DNA of 64,000 nucleotides from Symsagittifera roscoffensis. Its lineage: Eukaryota; Xenacoelomorpha; Acoela; Convolutidae. The notes under the pieces were generated by a model. It searched no databases. It saw only the letters and a list, made by a program, of their open reading frames with translations, and was not told the origin of the DNA. Location of the stretch: positions 69,244,123 through 69,308,122 of the forward strand of contig NC_087064.1 in the NCBI RefSeq assembly GCF_963678635.1, read 5' to 3'. The translations under genes and the position numbers were made by a program. Of this stretch, positions 22,701 to 37,700 are shown piece by piece (position 1 is the stretch's first letter; every line of letters starts with the position of its first letter).

Positions 22701-25700
22701 AAAACTTGAAATCCTTTTTTATCAAAAATAATACAAAGAAATCAAATATAGGCGCCAGAGAAATTTTTGACCTTTTTTAAACGACCATTTCACTTTTTTG
22801 AAGCCCGTACCGTAACACCAATTCTTGCTTCATTACATTCATTATAACATTCATTGATAACATTGATAACAGATCAACTTATTGCTTTAAACGAAAGAGG
22901 GTATCAACCCAACCAATTTGAGGCAATGTCCAGAAAGATGTATTGGTACAAGTTATGAAGTCATTGAACATAGCCAATCGTAGATTGGAAAAGAGTAATG
23001 AACGCAATTAAATATATAAAAAAACACTGACTTTCTTGAAAAAATCTCAACTTTCGAATTTGAAAGAAAAAATAGATGCACTTTAAGCTCTTTGAATTTC
23101 TAGAACAATTCATTTGATGATATGAACGCAAGTTGAGAAAAGTTTGTAAAGTTTTTTATTCAGCTGGGAAACCTTGAAAATAATTTCCACTTTCGAAACT
23201 AGAAATCGTTCATGTTTTTTGGCGCCTTTCCACGTTCGTATTTGGAGAGTGCTATTTACATCACTTTCAGCAGATGAATTGCAATTGAACTCAAAAAGTG
23301 CATTATACCTAAAAGCGTTCATAAATGCATCAATACGTATGAATGCACATCTGTAGTTATTAGAGCATTTTAAGATTGTTTCCTGAAAACAAAATCAGCC
23401 AGACCTATATAAGAGTTTTCACTAGGTGCATTACTCTTAATAAAGAGTCTTCGACATTCAAATCTTGTTAAGAAGATCTTGTTAGAAGTTTCCAGAAAAT
23501 TACACATTTCGCTGTCGAAGCATTGGTCGTACTAAGTAGCGACTTACCTGAAAGAGACACGCGATTCAACTCCTCTGTTGAAAAAGGTGGCATTTATAAA
23601 AGGTCTTTGCTGCACAACAGCCGACATAGGTCTCCTTAATCTGTTTCGCTTGAACGAAACCGAACACGAACGCCACTGGTATTCGGCATCGGCCATTTCC
23701 GAATCGTAGAAAGACCTTTCTTGGAGCGACATAACAGGAAAAAAACAATACTAACGAACGCCTCAGAGGAACTATTTGTTAACAAATGCTTCAGTGCTCA
23801 ATTTCTCTTTGTGGCTTAATGCAAAATACAATATATTTAAATTGTAGAACAAGGGGAAAAATTATATTGTAAAGCAAATTCAAGGTTGTCCAAGCGCGTA
23901 TATTGAATTTGAACATCCAACGCTGAGTAAAAAAATAAAATGTAAAAAAAATTGTTCACTGCGACAGCAATAACGTAACTGTTAGTGAGAAAATATTACA
24001 GTATATGCCTTATACGCGAAGTATTCAGTCAACGTTATCCGTATAAATTATGAAAGCAGCAAGCGGGAAGACATTAGATCGAATTTAGTTGGAAATTGCA
24101 AATTATCACTTGCAGCTAATTTGACCAGCAAGAAAAACAGGTTGACTTACTACCGTTCCGTTTCGTTCTCACAGCGAAAGTATTGGACAAGTGATTCGGC
24201 TAATCATAAACTAGTCAGCTGAAGTTTGTTTTGGCTTTAAAAAACTCTGAAGTATCAAGTTAAATGAAATCTGAGACGACTTCATGGCAGACTGCGAAGT
24301 GTTCAATTGTTCAGTTACGTGTCAAACACTATTTTCATTCCCAGTTAATAGTATTTATTTTGTTATAACAGCTGACATAATTATGTTGAACAATTTGAAC
24401 AGGCGGCTGCAGAAATAAAATCCTTTTGTAAAAATAGCAAAACCAATTCAACCACAGTTGTGCTATTTGAACATGAAAAACATAGCCAACAGACAATCGG
24501 AAAAAGTCAAGGAAAGCAAGAAAAAACATCAACTTTCGAACTTTCAAAGTAAAAACTATATAGCCTTAATGCTCTTTAAATTTCAAGATGAAATTATGAT
24601 TGACATTTTTAACTGAATTTGACAAAAAACTAAATCAATAGGCAAGGTTCTAATTCCGCTGGAAAATCTCAAATTCAAAGCCACTTTCGAGATTAGAAGA
24701 CGCTCGTTTTTCGCACAAATTTCCACAAGAGCGCAATTTACCAACCTTTTAGCAGATGAACTTCAGTCGAACTCAAAAAGTGCATATAAATCTAAAAGCA
24801 TTTATAATAGCATTAATATGTATGAATCAACTACTGAAGTTATCAAAGCATATTAAGACTTCCCAGAAAAAAAACAGAAAAAATCAGACAAGAGTCTTCA
24901 CTACGTTCAGTGACTCTTAGAAAAATTATAGCCTTGAAGCTCTTGTATTCCGCTGGAACATCTGAAAATAAAATTCCATTTTCGAAAATAGAAGTCAATC
25001 AAGTTTTTTCAGACCTTTTAACTTTTGCTGTTTTATCGTCGACTTTGCTTTCCTTCAGCAAAAAACTGAGGTAAAAAAACCAAAACACAAACAGCAAAAA
25101 TGAACTTGAGCCTGAACAAATTTTAAAATCTTTCTGGAAATAAAAATGAAAGAAATCATCGCGACCTATATCAGAGTCTGAACTACGTTCATGGCTCTTA
25201 AAAATACGATGACTTGAACAATATCAAAAAATCGAAACCATTCAGCAGATGAAATTCAATCGAACTCAAAAATTGCATATATACCTTAATTGCATCATAA
25301 ATGCATTAATTTGTATGAATGCACGAGTTAAGTTACAAGAGCAATTTAAAACACTTTTCCCTGAAAAAAAAGAGTAAACAGAAAAATCACTAAAATCAAT
25401 CTAAAAGTCTTCAGTAAATAAGTGACACTTCCAAAAAAAAATCACCTTGAAGCTCTTTTATTCCGCTGGGAAATCTGAAAATTGAATTCAACTTTCAAAA
25501 CTAGAAGCCGATCACGTTTTTGTGAATTTCACCTTTTTGCTGTTCGATAGTGGACTTTGCCTTCCTTTCAACAAAGGAAATGAAGTTAACTTAACAATGA
25601 ATCAAAAGTCTAACCACGAAAAAGTAAATTTGAACCTGAACGATTTTTAACAATTCCTGAAAAAATCATCGGGATCTTTTCCTGAAACAAAACAAAACAT

Positions 25701-28700
25701 CATCCCGACCCATATAGGAAACGGAACTACGTAAATGACTCTTAAAAAAGATGACTTGGGAAATATCAAAAACGGAAACCATTTAGCAGATGAAATTCAA
25801 TCAAAATCAAAAAGTGCATATTAACCTTAAGGCATTCATAATGCACTAACTTGTATGAATGCACGAATGAAGTTATAAGAGCAATTTAAGTCTTTTACCC
25901 TGTAAAAAAAACAGAAAAAAAATTAAAATACCTATGTAAGAGTCTTCAGTACATTCAGTGACTCTTAGAAAAATTATAGCCTTGAAGCTCTTGTTTTCCG
26001 CTGGAACATCTGCAAATAAAATTGCATTTTCGAAAATAGAAGTCAATCAAGTTTTTTCAGATTTTTTAACTTTTGCTGTTTTATCGTCGACTTTGCTTTC
26101 CTTCAGCAAAAAATTGAGGTAAAAAAACCAAAACTCAAACAGCAAAAGTGAATTTGAGCCTGAACAAATTTTAAAATCTTTCTGGAAACAAAAATGAAAG
26201 AAATCATCGCGACCTATATCAGAGTCTGAACTACGTTCATGCCTCTTAAAAATACGATGACTTGAACAATATCAAAAAATCGAAACCATTCAGCAGATGA
26301 AATTCAATCGAACTCAAAAATTGCATATATACCTTAATTGCATCATAAATGCATTAATTTGTATGAATGCACGAATTAAGTTACAAGAGCAATTTAAAAC
26401 ACTTTTCCCTGAAAAAAAAGAGTAAACAGAAAAATCACTAAAATCAATCTAAAAGTCTTCAGTAAATAAGTGACACTTCCAAAAAAACATCACCTTGAAG
26501 CTCTTTTATTCCGCTGGGAAATCTGAAAATTGAATTCAACTTTCAAAACTAGAAGCCGATCACGTTTTTGTGAATTTTACCTTTTTGCTGTTCGAATGTG
26601 GACTTTGCCTTCCTTTCAACAAAGGAAATGAAGTTAACTTAACAATGAATCAAAAGTCTAACCACGAAGAAGTAAATTTGAACCTGAACGATTTTTAACA
26701 ATTCCTGAAAAAATCATCGGGATCTTTTCCTGAAACAAAAACAAAACATCATCCCGACCCATATAGGAAACGGAACTAAATAAATGACTCTTAAAAAAGA
26801 TGACTTGGGAAATATCAAAAACGGAAACCATTAAGCAGATGAAATTCAATCAAAATCAAAAAGTGCATATTAACCTTAAGGCATTCATAATGCACTAACT
26901 TGTATGAATGCACGAATGAAGTTATAAGAGCAATTTAAGTCTTTTACCCTGTAAAAAAAACAGAAAAAAAATTAAAATACCTATGTAAGAGTCTTCAGTA
27001 CATTCAGTGACTCTTAGAAAAATTATAGCCTTGAAGCTCTTGTTTTCCGCTGGAACATCTGCAAATAAAATTGCATTTTCGAAAATAGAAGTCAATCAAG
27101 TTTTTTCAGATTTTTTAACTTTTGCTGTTTTATCGTCGACTTTGCTTTCCTTCAGCAAAAAATTGAGGTAAAAAACCAAAACTCAAACAGCAAAAGTGAA
27201 TTTGAGCCTGAACAAATTTTAAAATCTTTCTGGAAACAAAAATGAAAGAAATCATCGCGACCTATATCAGAGTCTGAACTACGTTCATGCCTCTTAAAAA
27301 TACGATGACTTGAACAATATCAAAAAATCGAAACCATTCAGCAGATGAAATTCAATCGAACTCAAAAATTGCATATATACCTTAATTGCATCATAAATGC
27401 ATTAATTTGTATGAATGCACGAATTAAGTTACAAGAGCAATTTAAAACACTTTTCCCTGAAAAAAAAAAGTAAACAGAAAAATCACTAAAATCAATCTAA
27501 AAGTCTTCAGTAACTAAGTGACACTTCCAAAAAAACATCACCTTGAAGCTCTTTTATTCCGCTGGGAAATCTGAAAATTGAATTCAACTTTCAAAACTAG
27601 AAGCCGATCACGTTTTTGTGAATTTCACCTTTTTGCTGTTCGATAGTGGACTTTGCCTTCCTTTCAACAAAGGAAATGAAGTTAACTTAACAATGAATCA
27701 AAAGTCTAACCACGAAAAAGTAAATTTGAACCTGAACGATTTTTAACAATTCCTGAAAAAATCATCGGGATCTTTTCCTGAAACAAAACAAAACATCATC
27801 CCGACCCATATAGGAAACGGAACTACGTAAATGACTCTTAAAAAAGATGACTTGGGAAATATCAAAAACGGAAACCATTTAGCAGATGAAATTCAATCAA
27901 AATCAAAAAGTGCATATTAACCTTAAGGCATTCATAATGCACTAACTTGTATGAATGCACGAATGAAGTTATAAGAGCAATTTAAGTCTTTTACCCTGTA
28001 AAAAAAAGAAAAAAATTAAAATACCTATGTAAGAGTCTTCAGTACATTCAGTGACTCTTAGAAAAATTATAGCCTTGAAGCTCTTGTTTTCCGCTGGAAC
28101 ATCTGCAAATAAAATTGCATTTTCGAAAATAGAAGTCAATCAAGTTTTTTCAGATTTTTTAACTTTTGCTGTTTTATCGTCGACTTTGCTTTCCTTCAGC
28201 AAAAAATTGAGGTAAAAAACCAAAACTCAAACAGCAAAAGTGAATTTGAGCCTGAACAAATTTTAAAATCTTTCTGGAAACAAAAATGAAAGAAATCATC
28301 GCGACCTATATCAGAGTCTGAACTACGTTCATGCCTCTTAAAAATACGATGACTTGAACAATATCAAAAAATCGAAACCATTCAGCAGATGAAATTCAAT
28401 CGAACTCAAAAATTGCATATATACCTTAATTGCATCATAAATGCATTAATTTGTATGAATGCACGAATTAAGTTACAAGAGCAATTTAAAACACTTTTCC
28501 CTGAAAAAAAAAAGTAAACAGAAAAATCACTAAAATCAATCTAAAAGTCTTCAGTAACTAAGTGACACTTCCAAAAAAACATCACCTTGAAGCTCTTTTA
28601 TTCCGCTGGGAAATCTGAAAATTGAATTCAACTTTCAAAACTAGTGGCCGATCACGTTTTTGTGAATTTTACCTTTTTGCTGTTCGATAGTGGACTTTGC

Positions 28701-31700
28701 CTTCCTTTCAACAAAGGAAATGAAGTTAACTTAACAATGAATCAAAAGTCTAACCACGAAAAAGTAAATTTGAACCTGAACGATTTTTAACAATTCCTGA
28801 AAAAATCATCGGGATCTTTTCCTGAAACAAAAACAAAACATCATCCCGACCCATATAGGAAACGGAACTACGTAAATGACTCTTAAAAAAGATGACTTGG
28901 GAAATATCAAAAACGGAAACCATTTAGCAGATGAAATTCAATCAAAATCAAAAAGTGCATATTAACCTTAAGGCATTCATAATGCACTAACTTGTATGAA
29001 TGCACGAATGAAGTTATAAGAGCAATTTAAGTCTTTTACCCTGTAAAAAAAAGAAAAAAATTAAAATACCTATGTGAGAGTCTTCAGTACATTCAGTGAC
29101 TCTTAAAAAATCATAGCTTTGAAGCTCTTTTATTGCTCTGGAACATCTGAAAATTAAATTCCACGTTCTAAACTTGAAGTAGATCGCGTTTTTCGTGACC
29201 TTAAAGATTTTGCTGTTGAATAGTGTACTCAACCTAACTTTCAGCAAAGGAAGTGAAGTGAACTTAAACAAAATCATAATTTAAACAGCGGAAAACAAAA
29301 AATTCGAGCCTGAACAAGTCTTATAAATTTTCCTGAAAAAAAACGGAAAAAATTATCGCTACCTATATAAGAGTCTGAATTCATTCTAAAAGCTTTCTCA
29401 CCTAACTGTATTCAAAGATTCAATAATACGAAGATACAACTGAAATTATTAGGAGCACTTTACAACGTTTCCCTGGAAAAAAAGCTGAAAAAAATTACCA
29501 ACATCTATAGAGTCCTCACTACGTGCAGTGACTCTTAAAAAATCTTAGCTTAGAAGCTCTTTTATTCCGCTGGAAAATCTGAAAATCAAATTCAGCTTCC
29601 GAAACTAGAAGTCAATCAAGTTTTTAGTGACCTTTTAACTTTTGCTGTTATATAGTCGACTTTGCTTTCCTTCAGCAAAAAATTGAGCTAACAAGAAATC
29701 AAAAATCAAACAGCAAAAGTAAATTTGAGCCTGAACAAATTTTAAAATCTTCCTAGAAACAAAAACGAAAGAAATCATCGCGCCTATATCAGAGTCTGAA
29801 CTACGTTCATGACTCGTAAAAATACGATGACTTGAATAATATCAAAAAATCGAAACCATTCAGCAGATGAAATTCAATCGAACTCAAAAATTGCATATAT
29901 ACCTTAATTGCATCATAAATGCATTAATTTGTATGAATTCACGAATTAAGTTACAAGAGCAATTTAAAACACTTTTCCCTGAAAAAAAAAGAGTAAACAG
30001 AAAAATCACTAAAATCAATCTAAAAGTCTTCAGTAAATAAGTGACACTTCCAAAAAAACATCACCTTGAAGCTCTTTTATTCCGCTGGGAAATCTGAAAA
30101 TTGAATTCAACTTTCAAAACTAGAAGCCGATCACGTTTTTGTGAATTTCACCTTTTTGCTGTTCGATAGTGGACTTTGCCTTCCTTTCAACAAAGGAAAT
30201 GAAGTTAACTTAACAATGAATCAAAAGTCTAACCACGAAAAAGTAAATTTGAACCTGAACGATTTTTAACAATTCCCGAAAAAATCATCGGAATCTTTTC
30301 CTGAAACAAAAACAAAACATCATCCCGACCCATATAGGAAACGGAACTAAATAAATGACTCTTAAAAAAGATGACTTGGGAAATATCAAAAACGGAAACC
30401 ATTAAGCAGATGAAATTCAATCAAAATCAAAAAGTGCATATTAACCTTAAGGCATTCATAATGCACTAACTTGTATGAATGCACGAATGAAGTTATCAGA
30501 GCAATTTAAGTTTTTTACCCTGTAAAAAAAACAGAAAAAAATTAAAATACCTATGTAAGAGTCTTCAGTACATTCAGTGACTCTTAAAAAATCATAGCTT
30601 TGAAGCTCTTTTATTGCTCTGGAACATCTGAAAATTAAATTCCACTTTCTAAACTTGAAGTAGATCGCGTTTTTCGTGACCTTAAAACTTTTGCTGTTGA
30701 ATAGTGAACTTAACCTTACTTTCAGCAAAGGAAGTGAAGTGAACTTAAACAAAATCAAAATTTAAACAGCGGAAAACAAAAAATTCGAGCCTGAACAAGT
30801 CTTATAAATTTTCCTGAAAAAAAAACGGAAAAAACTATCGCTACCTATATAAGAGTCTGAATTCATTCTAAAAGCTTTCTCACCTAAATGTATTCAAAGA
30901 TTCAATAACAAGAAGATACAACTGAAATTATTAGGAGCACTTTACAACGTTTCCCTGGAAAAAAAGCTGAAAAAAATTACCAACATCTATAGAGTCCTCA
31001 CTACGTGCAGTGACTCTTAAAAAATCTTAGCTTAGAAGCTCTTTTATTCCGCTGGAAAATCTGAAAATCAAATTCAGCTTCCGAAACTAGAAGTCAATCA
31101 AGTTTTTAGTGACCTTTTAACTTTTGCTGTTATATAGTCGACTTTGCTTTCCTTCAGCAAAAAATTGAGCTAACAAGAAATCAAAAATCAAACAGCAAAA
31201 GTAAATTTGAGCCTGAACAAATTTTAAAATCTTCCTAGAAACAAAAACGAAAGAAATCATCGCGCCTATATCAGAGTCTGAACTACGTTCATGACTCGTA
31301 AAAATACGATGACTTGAATAATAGCAAAAAATCGAAACCATTCAGCAGATGAAATTCAATCGAACTCAAAAATTGCATATATACCTTAATTGCATCATAA
31401 ATGCATTAATTTGTATGAATGCACGAATTAAGTTACAAGAGCAATTTAAAACACTTTTCCCTGAAAAAAAAAGAGTAAACAGAAAAATCACTAAAATCAA
31501 TCTAAAAGTCTTCAGTACATAAGTGACACTTCCAAAAAAACATCACCTTGAAGCTCTTTTATTCCGCTGGGAAATCTGAAAATTGAATTCAACTTTCAAA
31601 ACTAGAAGCCGATCACGTTTTTGTGAATTTCACCTTTTTGCTGTTCGATAGTGGACTTTGCCTTCCTTTCAACAAAGGAAATGAAGTTAACTTAACAATG

Positions 31701-34700
31701 AATCAAAAGTCTAACCACGAAAAAGTAAATTTGAACCTGAACGATTTTTAACAATTCCCGAAAAAATCATCGGAATCTTTTCCTGAAACAAAAACAAAAC
31801 ATCATCCCGACCCATATAGGAAACGGAACTAAATAAATGACTCTTAAAAAAGATGATTTGGGAAATATCAAAAACGGAAACCATTAAGCAGATGAAATTC
31901 AATCAAAATCAAAAAGTGCATATTAACCTTAAGGCATTCATAATGCACTAACTTGTATGAATGCACGAATGAAGTTATCAGAGCAATTTAAGTTTTTTAC
32001 CCTGTAAAAAAAACAGAAAAAAATTAAAATACCTATGTAAGAGTCTTCAGTACATTCAGTGACTCTTAAAAAATCATAGCTTTGAAGCTCTTTTATTGCT
32101 CTGGAACATCTGAAAATTAAATTCCACTTTCTAAACTTGAAGTAGATCGCGTTTTTCGTGACCTTGAAACTTTTGCTGTTGAATAGTGAACTCAAAATTA
32201 TTAGGAGCACTTTACGACGTTTCCCTGAAAAAAAAGCTGAAAAAAATTACCAACATCTATAGAGTCCTCACTACGTGCAGTGACTCTTAAAAAATCTTAG
32301 CTTAGAAGCTCTTTTATTCCGCTGGAAAATCTGAAAATCAAATTCAGCTTCCGAAACTAGAAGTCAATCAAGTTTTTAGTGACCTTTTAACTTTTGCTGT
32401 GATATAGTCGACTTTGCTTTCCTTCAGCAAAAAATTGAGGTAACAAGAAATCAAAAATCAAACAGCAAAAGTAAATTTGAGCCTGAACAAATTTTAAAAT
32501 CTTCCTGGAAACAAAAACGAAAGAAATCATCGCGCCTATATCAGAGTCTGAACTACGTTCATGACTCGTAAAAATACGATGACTTGAATAATATCAAAAA
32601 ATCGAAACCATTTAGCAGATGAAATTCAATCAAAATCAAAAAGTGCATATTAACCTTAAGGCATTCATAATGCACTAACTTGTATGAATGCACGAATGAA
32701 GTTATCAGAGCAATTTAAGTCTTTTACCCTGTAAAAAAAACAGAAAAAAATTAAAATACCTATGTAAGAGTCTTCAGTACATTCAGTGACTCTTAAAAAA
32801 TCATAGCTTTGAAGCTCTTTTATTGCTCTGGAACATCTGAAAATTAAATTCCACTTTCTAAACTTGAAGTAGATCGCGTTTTTCGTGACCTTAAAACTTT
32901 TGCTGTTGAATAGTGAACTTAACCTTACTTTCAGCAAAGGAAGTGAAGTGAACTTAAACAAAATCAAAATTTAAACAGCGGAAAACAAAAAATTCGAGCC
33001 TGAACAAGTCTTATAAATTTTCCTGAAAAAAAACGGAAAAAACTATCGCTACCTATATAAGAGTCTGAATTCATTCTAAAAGCTTTCTCACCTAAATGTA
33101 TTCAAAGATTCAATAACACGAAGATACAACTGAAATTATTAGGAGCACTTTACGACGTTTCCCTGGAAAAAAAGCTGAAAAAAATTACCAACATCTATAG
33201 AGTCCTCACTACGTGCAGTGACTCTTAAAAAATCTTAGCTTAGAAGCTCTTTTATTCCGCTGGAAAATCTGAAAATCAAATTCAGCTTCCGAAACTAGAA
33301 GTCAATCAAGTTTTTAGTGACCTTTTAACTTTTGCTGTTATATAGTCGACTTTGCTTTCCTTCAGCAAAAAATTGAGCTAACAAGAAATCAAAAATCAAA
33401 CAGCAAAAGTAAATTTGAGCCTGAACAAATTTTAAAATCTTCCTAGAAACAAAAACGAAAGAAATCATCGCGCCTATATCAGAGTCTGAACTACGTTCAT
33501 GACTCGTAAAAATACGATGACTTGAATAATATCAAAAAATCGAAACCATTCAGCAGATGAAATTCAATCGAACTCAAAAATTGCATATATACCTTAATTG
33601 CATCATAAATGCATTAATTTGTATGAATGCACGAATTAAGTTACAAGAGCAATTTAAAACACTTTTCCCTGAAAAAAAAAAGAGTAAACAGAAAAATCAC
33701 TAAAATCAATCTAAAAGTCTTCAGTAAATAAGTGACACTTCCAAAAAAACATCACCTTGAAGCTCTTTTATTCCGCTGGGAAATCTGAAAATTGAATTCA
33801 ACTTTCAAAACTAGAAGCCGATCACGTTTTTGTGAATTTCACCTTTTTGCTGTTCGATAGTGGACTTTGCCTTCCTTTCAACAAAGGAAATGAAGTTAAC
33901 TTAACAATGAATCAAAAGTCTAACCACGAAAAAGTAAATTTGAACCTGAACGATTTTTAACAATTCCCGAAAAAATCATCGGAATCTTTTCCTGAAACAA
34001 AAACAAAACATCATCCCGACCCATATAGGAAACGGAACTAAATAAATGACTCTTAAAAAAGATGACTTGGGAAATATCAAAAACGGAAACCATTTAGCAG
34101 ATGAAATTCAATCAAAATCAAAAAGTGCATATTAACCTTAAGGCATTCATAATGCACTAACTTGTATGAATGCACGAATGAAGTTATCAGAGCAATTTAA
34201 GTTTTTTACCCTGTAAAAAAAACAGAAAAAAATTAAAATACCTATGTAAGAGTCTTCAGTACATTCAGTGACTCTTAAAAAATCATAGCTTTGAAGCTCT
34301 TTTATTGCTCTGGAACATCTGAAAATTAAATTCCACTTTCTAAACTTGAAGTAGATCGCGTTTTTCGTGATCTTTAAACTTTTGCTGTTGAATAGTGAAC
34401 TTAACCTTACTTTCAGCAAAGGAAGTGAAGTGAACTTAAACAAAATCAAAATTTAAACAGCGGAAAACAAAAAATTCGAGCCTGAACAAGTCTTATAAAT
34501 TTTCCTGAAAAAAAAACGGAAAAAACTATCGCTACCTACATAAGAGTCTGAATTCATTCTAAAAGCTTTCTCACCTAAATGTATTCAAAGATTCAATAAC
34601 ACGAAGATACAACTGAAATTATTAGGAGCACTTTACGACGTTTCCCTGAAAAAAAAGCTGAAAAAAATTACCAACATCTATAGAGTCCTCACTACGTGCA

Positions 34701-37700
34701 GTGACTCTTAAAAAATCTTAGCTTAGAAGCTCTTTTATTCCGCTGGAAAATCTGAAAATCAAATTCAGCTTCCGAAACTAGAAGTCAATCAAGTTTTTAG
34801 TGACCTTTTAACTTTTGCTGTGATATAGTCGACTTTGCTTTCCTTCAGCAAAAAATTGAGATAACAAGAAATCAAAAATCAAACAGCAAAAGTAAATTTG
34901 AGCCTGAACAAATTTTAAAATCTTCCTGGAAACAAAAACGAAAGAAATCATCGCGCCTATATCAGAGTCTGAACTACGTTCATGACTCGTAAAAATACGA
35001 TGACTTGAATAATATCAAAAAATCGAAACCATTTAGCAGATGAAATTCAATCAAAATCAAAAAGTGCATATTAACCTTAAGGCATTCATAATGCACTAAC
35101 TTGTATGAATGCACGAATGAAGTTATCAGAGCAATTTAAGTCTTTTACCCTGTAAAAAAAACAGAAAAAAATTAAAATACCTATGTAAGAGTCTTCAGTA
35201 CATTCAGTGACTCTTAAAAAATCATAGCTTTGAAGCTCTTTTATTGCTCTGGAACATCTGAAAATTAAATTCCACTTTCTAAACTTGAAGTAGATCGCGT
35301 TTTTCGTGACCTTAAAACTGTTGCTGTTGAATAGTGAACTTAACCTTACTTTCAGCAAAGGAAGTGAAGTGAACTTAAACAAAATCAAAATTTAAACAGC
35401 GGAAAACAAAAAATTCGAGCCTGAACAAGTCTTATAAATTTTCCTGAAAAAAAACGGAAAAAACTATCGCTACCTATATAAGAGTCTGAATTCATTCTAA
35501 AAGCTTTCTCACCTAAATGTATTCAAAGATTCAATAACACGAAGATACAACTGAAATTATTAGGAGCACTTTACGACGTTTCCCTGAAAAAAAAGCTGAA
35601 AAAAATTACCAACATCTATAGAGTCCTCACTACGTGCAGTGACTCTTAAAAAATCTTAGCTTAGAAGCTCTTTTATTCCGCTGGAAAATCTGAAAATCAA
35701 ATTCAGCTTCCGAAACTAGAAGTCAATCAAGTTTTTAGTGACCTTTTAACTTTTGCTGTTATATAGTCGACTTTGCTTTCCTTCAGCAAAAAATTGAGAT
35801 AACAAGAAATCAAAAATCAAACAGCAAAAGTAAATTTGAGCCTGAACAAATTTTAAAATCTTCCTGGAAACAAAAACGAAAGAAATCATCGCGCCTATAT
35901 CAGAGTCTGAACTACGTTCATGACTCGTAAAAATACGATGACTTGAATAATATCAAAAAATCGAAACCATTCAGCAGATGAAATTCAATCGAACTCAAAA
36001 ATTGCATATATACCTTAATTGCATCATAAATGCATTAATTTGTATGAATGCACGAATTAAGTTACAAGAGCAATTTAAAACACTTTTCCCTGAAAAAAAA
36101 AGAGTAAACAGAAAAATCACTAAAATCAATTTAAAAGTCTTCAGTAAATAAGTGACACTTCCAAAAAAACATCACCTTGAAGCTCTTTTATTCCGCTGGG
36201 AAATCTGAAAATTGAATTCAACTTTCAAAACTAGAAGCCGATCACGTTTTTGTGAATTTCACCTTTTTGCTGTTCGATAGTGGACTTTGCCTTCCTTTCA
36301 ACAAAGGAAATGAAGTTAACTTAACAATGAATCAAAAGTCTAACCACGAAAAAGTAAATTTGAACCTGAACGATTTTTAACAATTCCCGAAAAAATCATC
36401 GGAATCTTTTCCTGAAACAAAAACAAAACATCATCCCGACCCATATAGGAAACGGAACTACGTAAATGACTCTTAAAAAAGATGACTTGGGAAATATCAA
36501 AAACGGAAACCATTTAGCAGATGAAATTCAATCAAAATCAAAAAGTGCATATTAACCTTAAGGCATTCATAATGCACTAACTTGTATAAATGCACGAATG
36601 AAGTTATCAGAGCAATTTAAGTCTTTTACCCTGTAAAAAAAAACTGAAAAAAATTAAAATACCTATGTAAGAGTCTTCAGTTCATTCAGTGACTCTTAAT
36701 AAATCATAGCTTTGAAGCTCTTTTATTGCTCTGGAACATCTGAAAATTAAATTCCACTTTCTAAACTTGAAGTAGATCGCGTTTTTCGTGACCTTAAAAC
36801 TTTTGCTGTTGAATAGTGTACTTAACCTTACTTTCAGCAAAGGAAGTGAAGTGAACTTAAACAAAATCAAAATTTAAACAGCGGAAAACAAAAAATTCGA
36901 GCCTGAACAAGTCTTATAAATTTTCCTGAAAAAAAAAACGGAAAAAACTATCGCTACCTATATAAGAGTCTGAATTCATTCTAAAAGCTTTCTCACCTAA
37001 ATGTATTCAAAGATTCAATAATACGAAGATACAACTGAAATTATTAGGAGCACTTTACGACGTTTCCCTGAAAAAAAAGCTGAAAAAAATTACCAACATC
37101 TATAGAGTCCTCACTACGTGCAGTGACTCTTAAAAAATCTTAGCTTAGAAGCTCTTTTATTCCGCTGGAAAATCTGAAAATCAAATTCAGCTTCCGAAAC
37201 TAGAAATCAATCAAGTTTTTAGTGACTTTTTAACTTTTGCTGTTATATAGTCGACTTTGCTTTCCTTCAGCAAAAAATTGAGATAACAAGAAATCAAAAA
37301 TCAAACAGCAAAAGTAAATTTGAGCCTGAACAAATTTTAAAATCTTCCTGGAAACAAAAACGAAAGAAATCATCGCGCCTATATCAGAGTCTGAACTACG
37401 TTCATGACTCGTAAAAATACGATGACTTGAATAATATCAAAAAATCGAAACCATTCAGCAGATGAAATTCAATCGAACTGAAAAAGAAGTAGAGTGAACT
37501 GAAAAACAAATCATAAGTCAAACCGCAAAAAACTATGTCGGAACTATGTTCATGACTCTCAAAAAAATGACTTAAGCAATTTTAACACAGAGGCGAAGCT
37601 TCGCTTCGCCGGCATTAGCGAGAACACGACAAAAAGCAGCTCTAGAAAGTGCAATAAAAAAGAAATAAGCCTCGAATTAACATTCGGCAGGGTCTAGGAT

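Noticed and set aside
29014-36870. Recurring 62-100-codon minus-strand open frames beginning MILFKFTSLPLLKV or MNFICLMVSVFDIS
   Set aside because: They recur only because the tandem array repeats; they run through A/T-rich subunits, lack any domain, and vary by frameshift at homopolymers.
24900-37485. CRISPR-like or prokaryotic repeat interpretation of the array
   Set aside because: Units are 435-545 bp with no unique spacers, in an intron of an animal gene.
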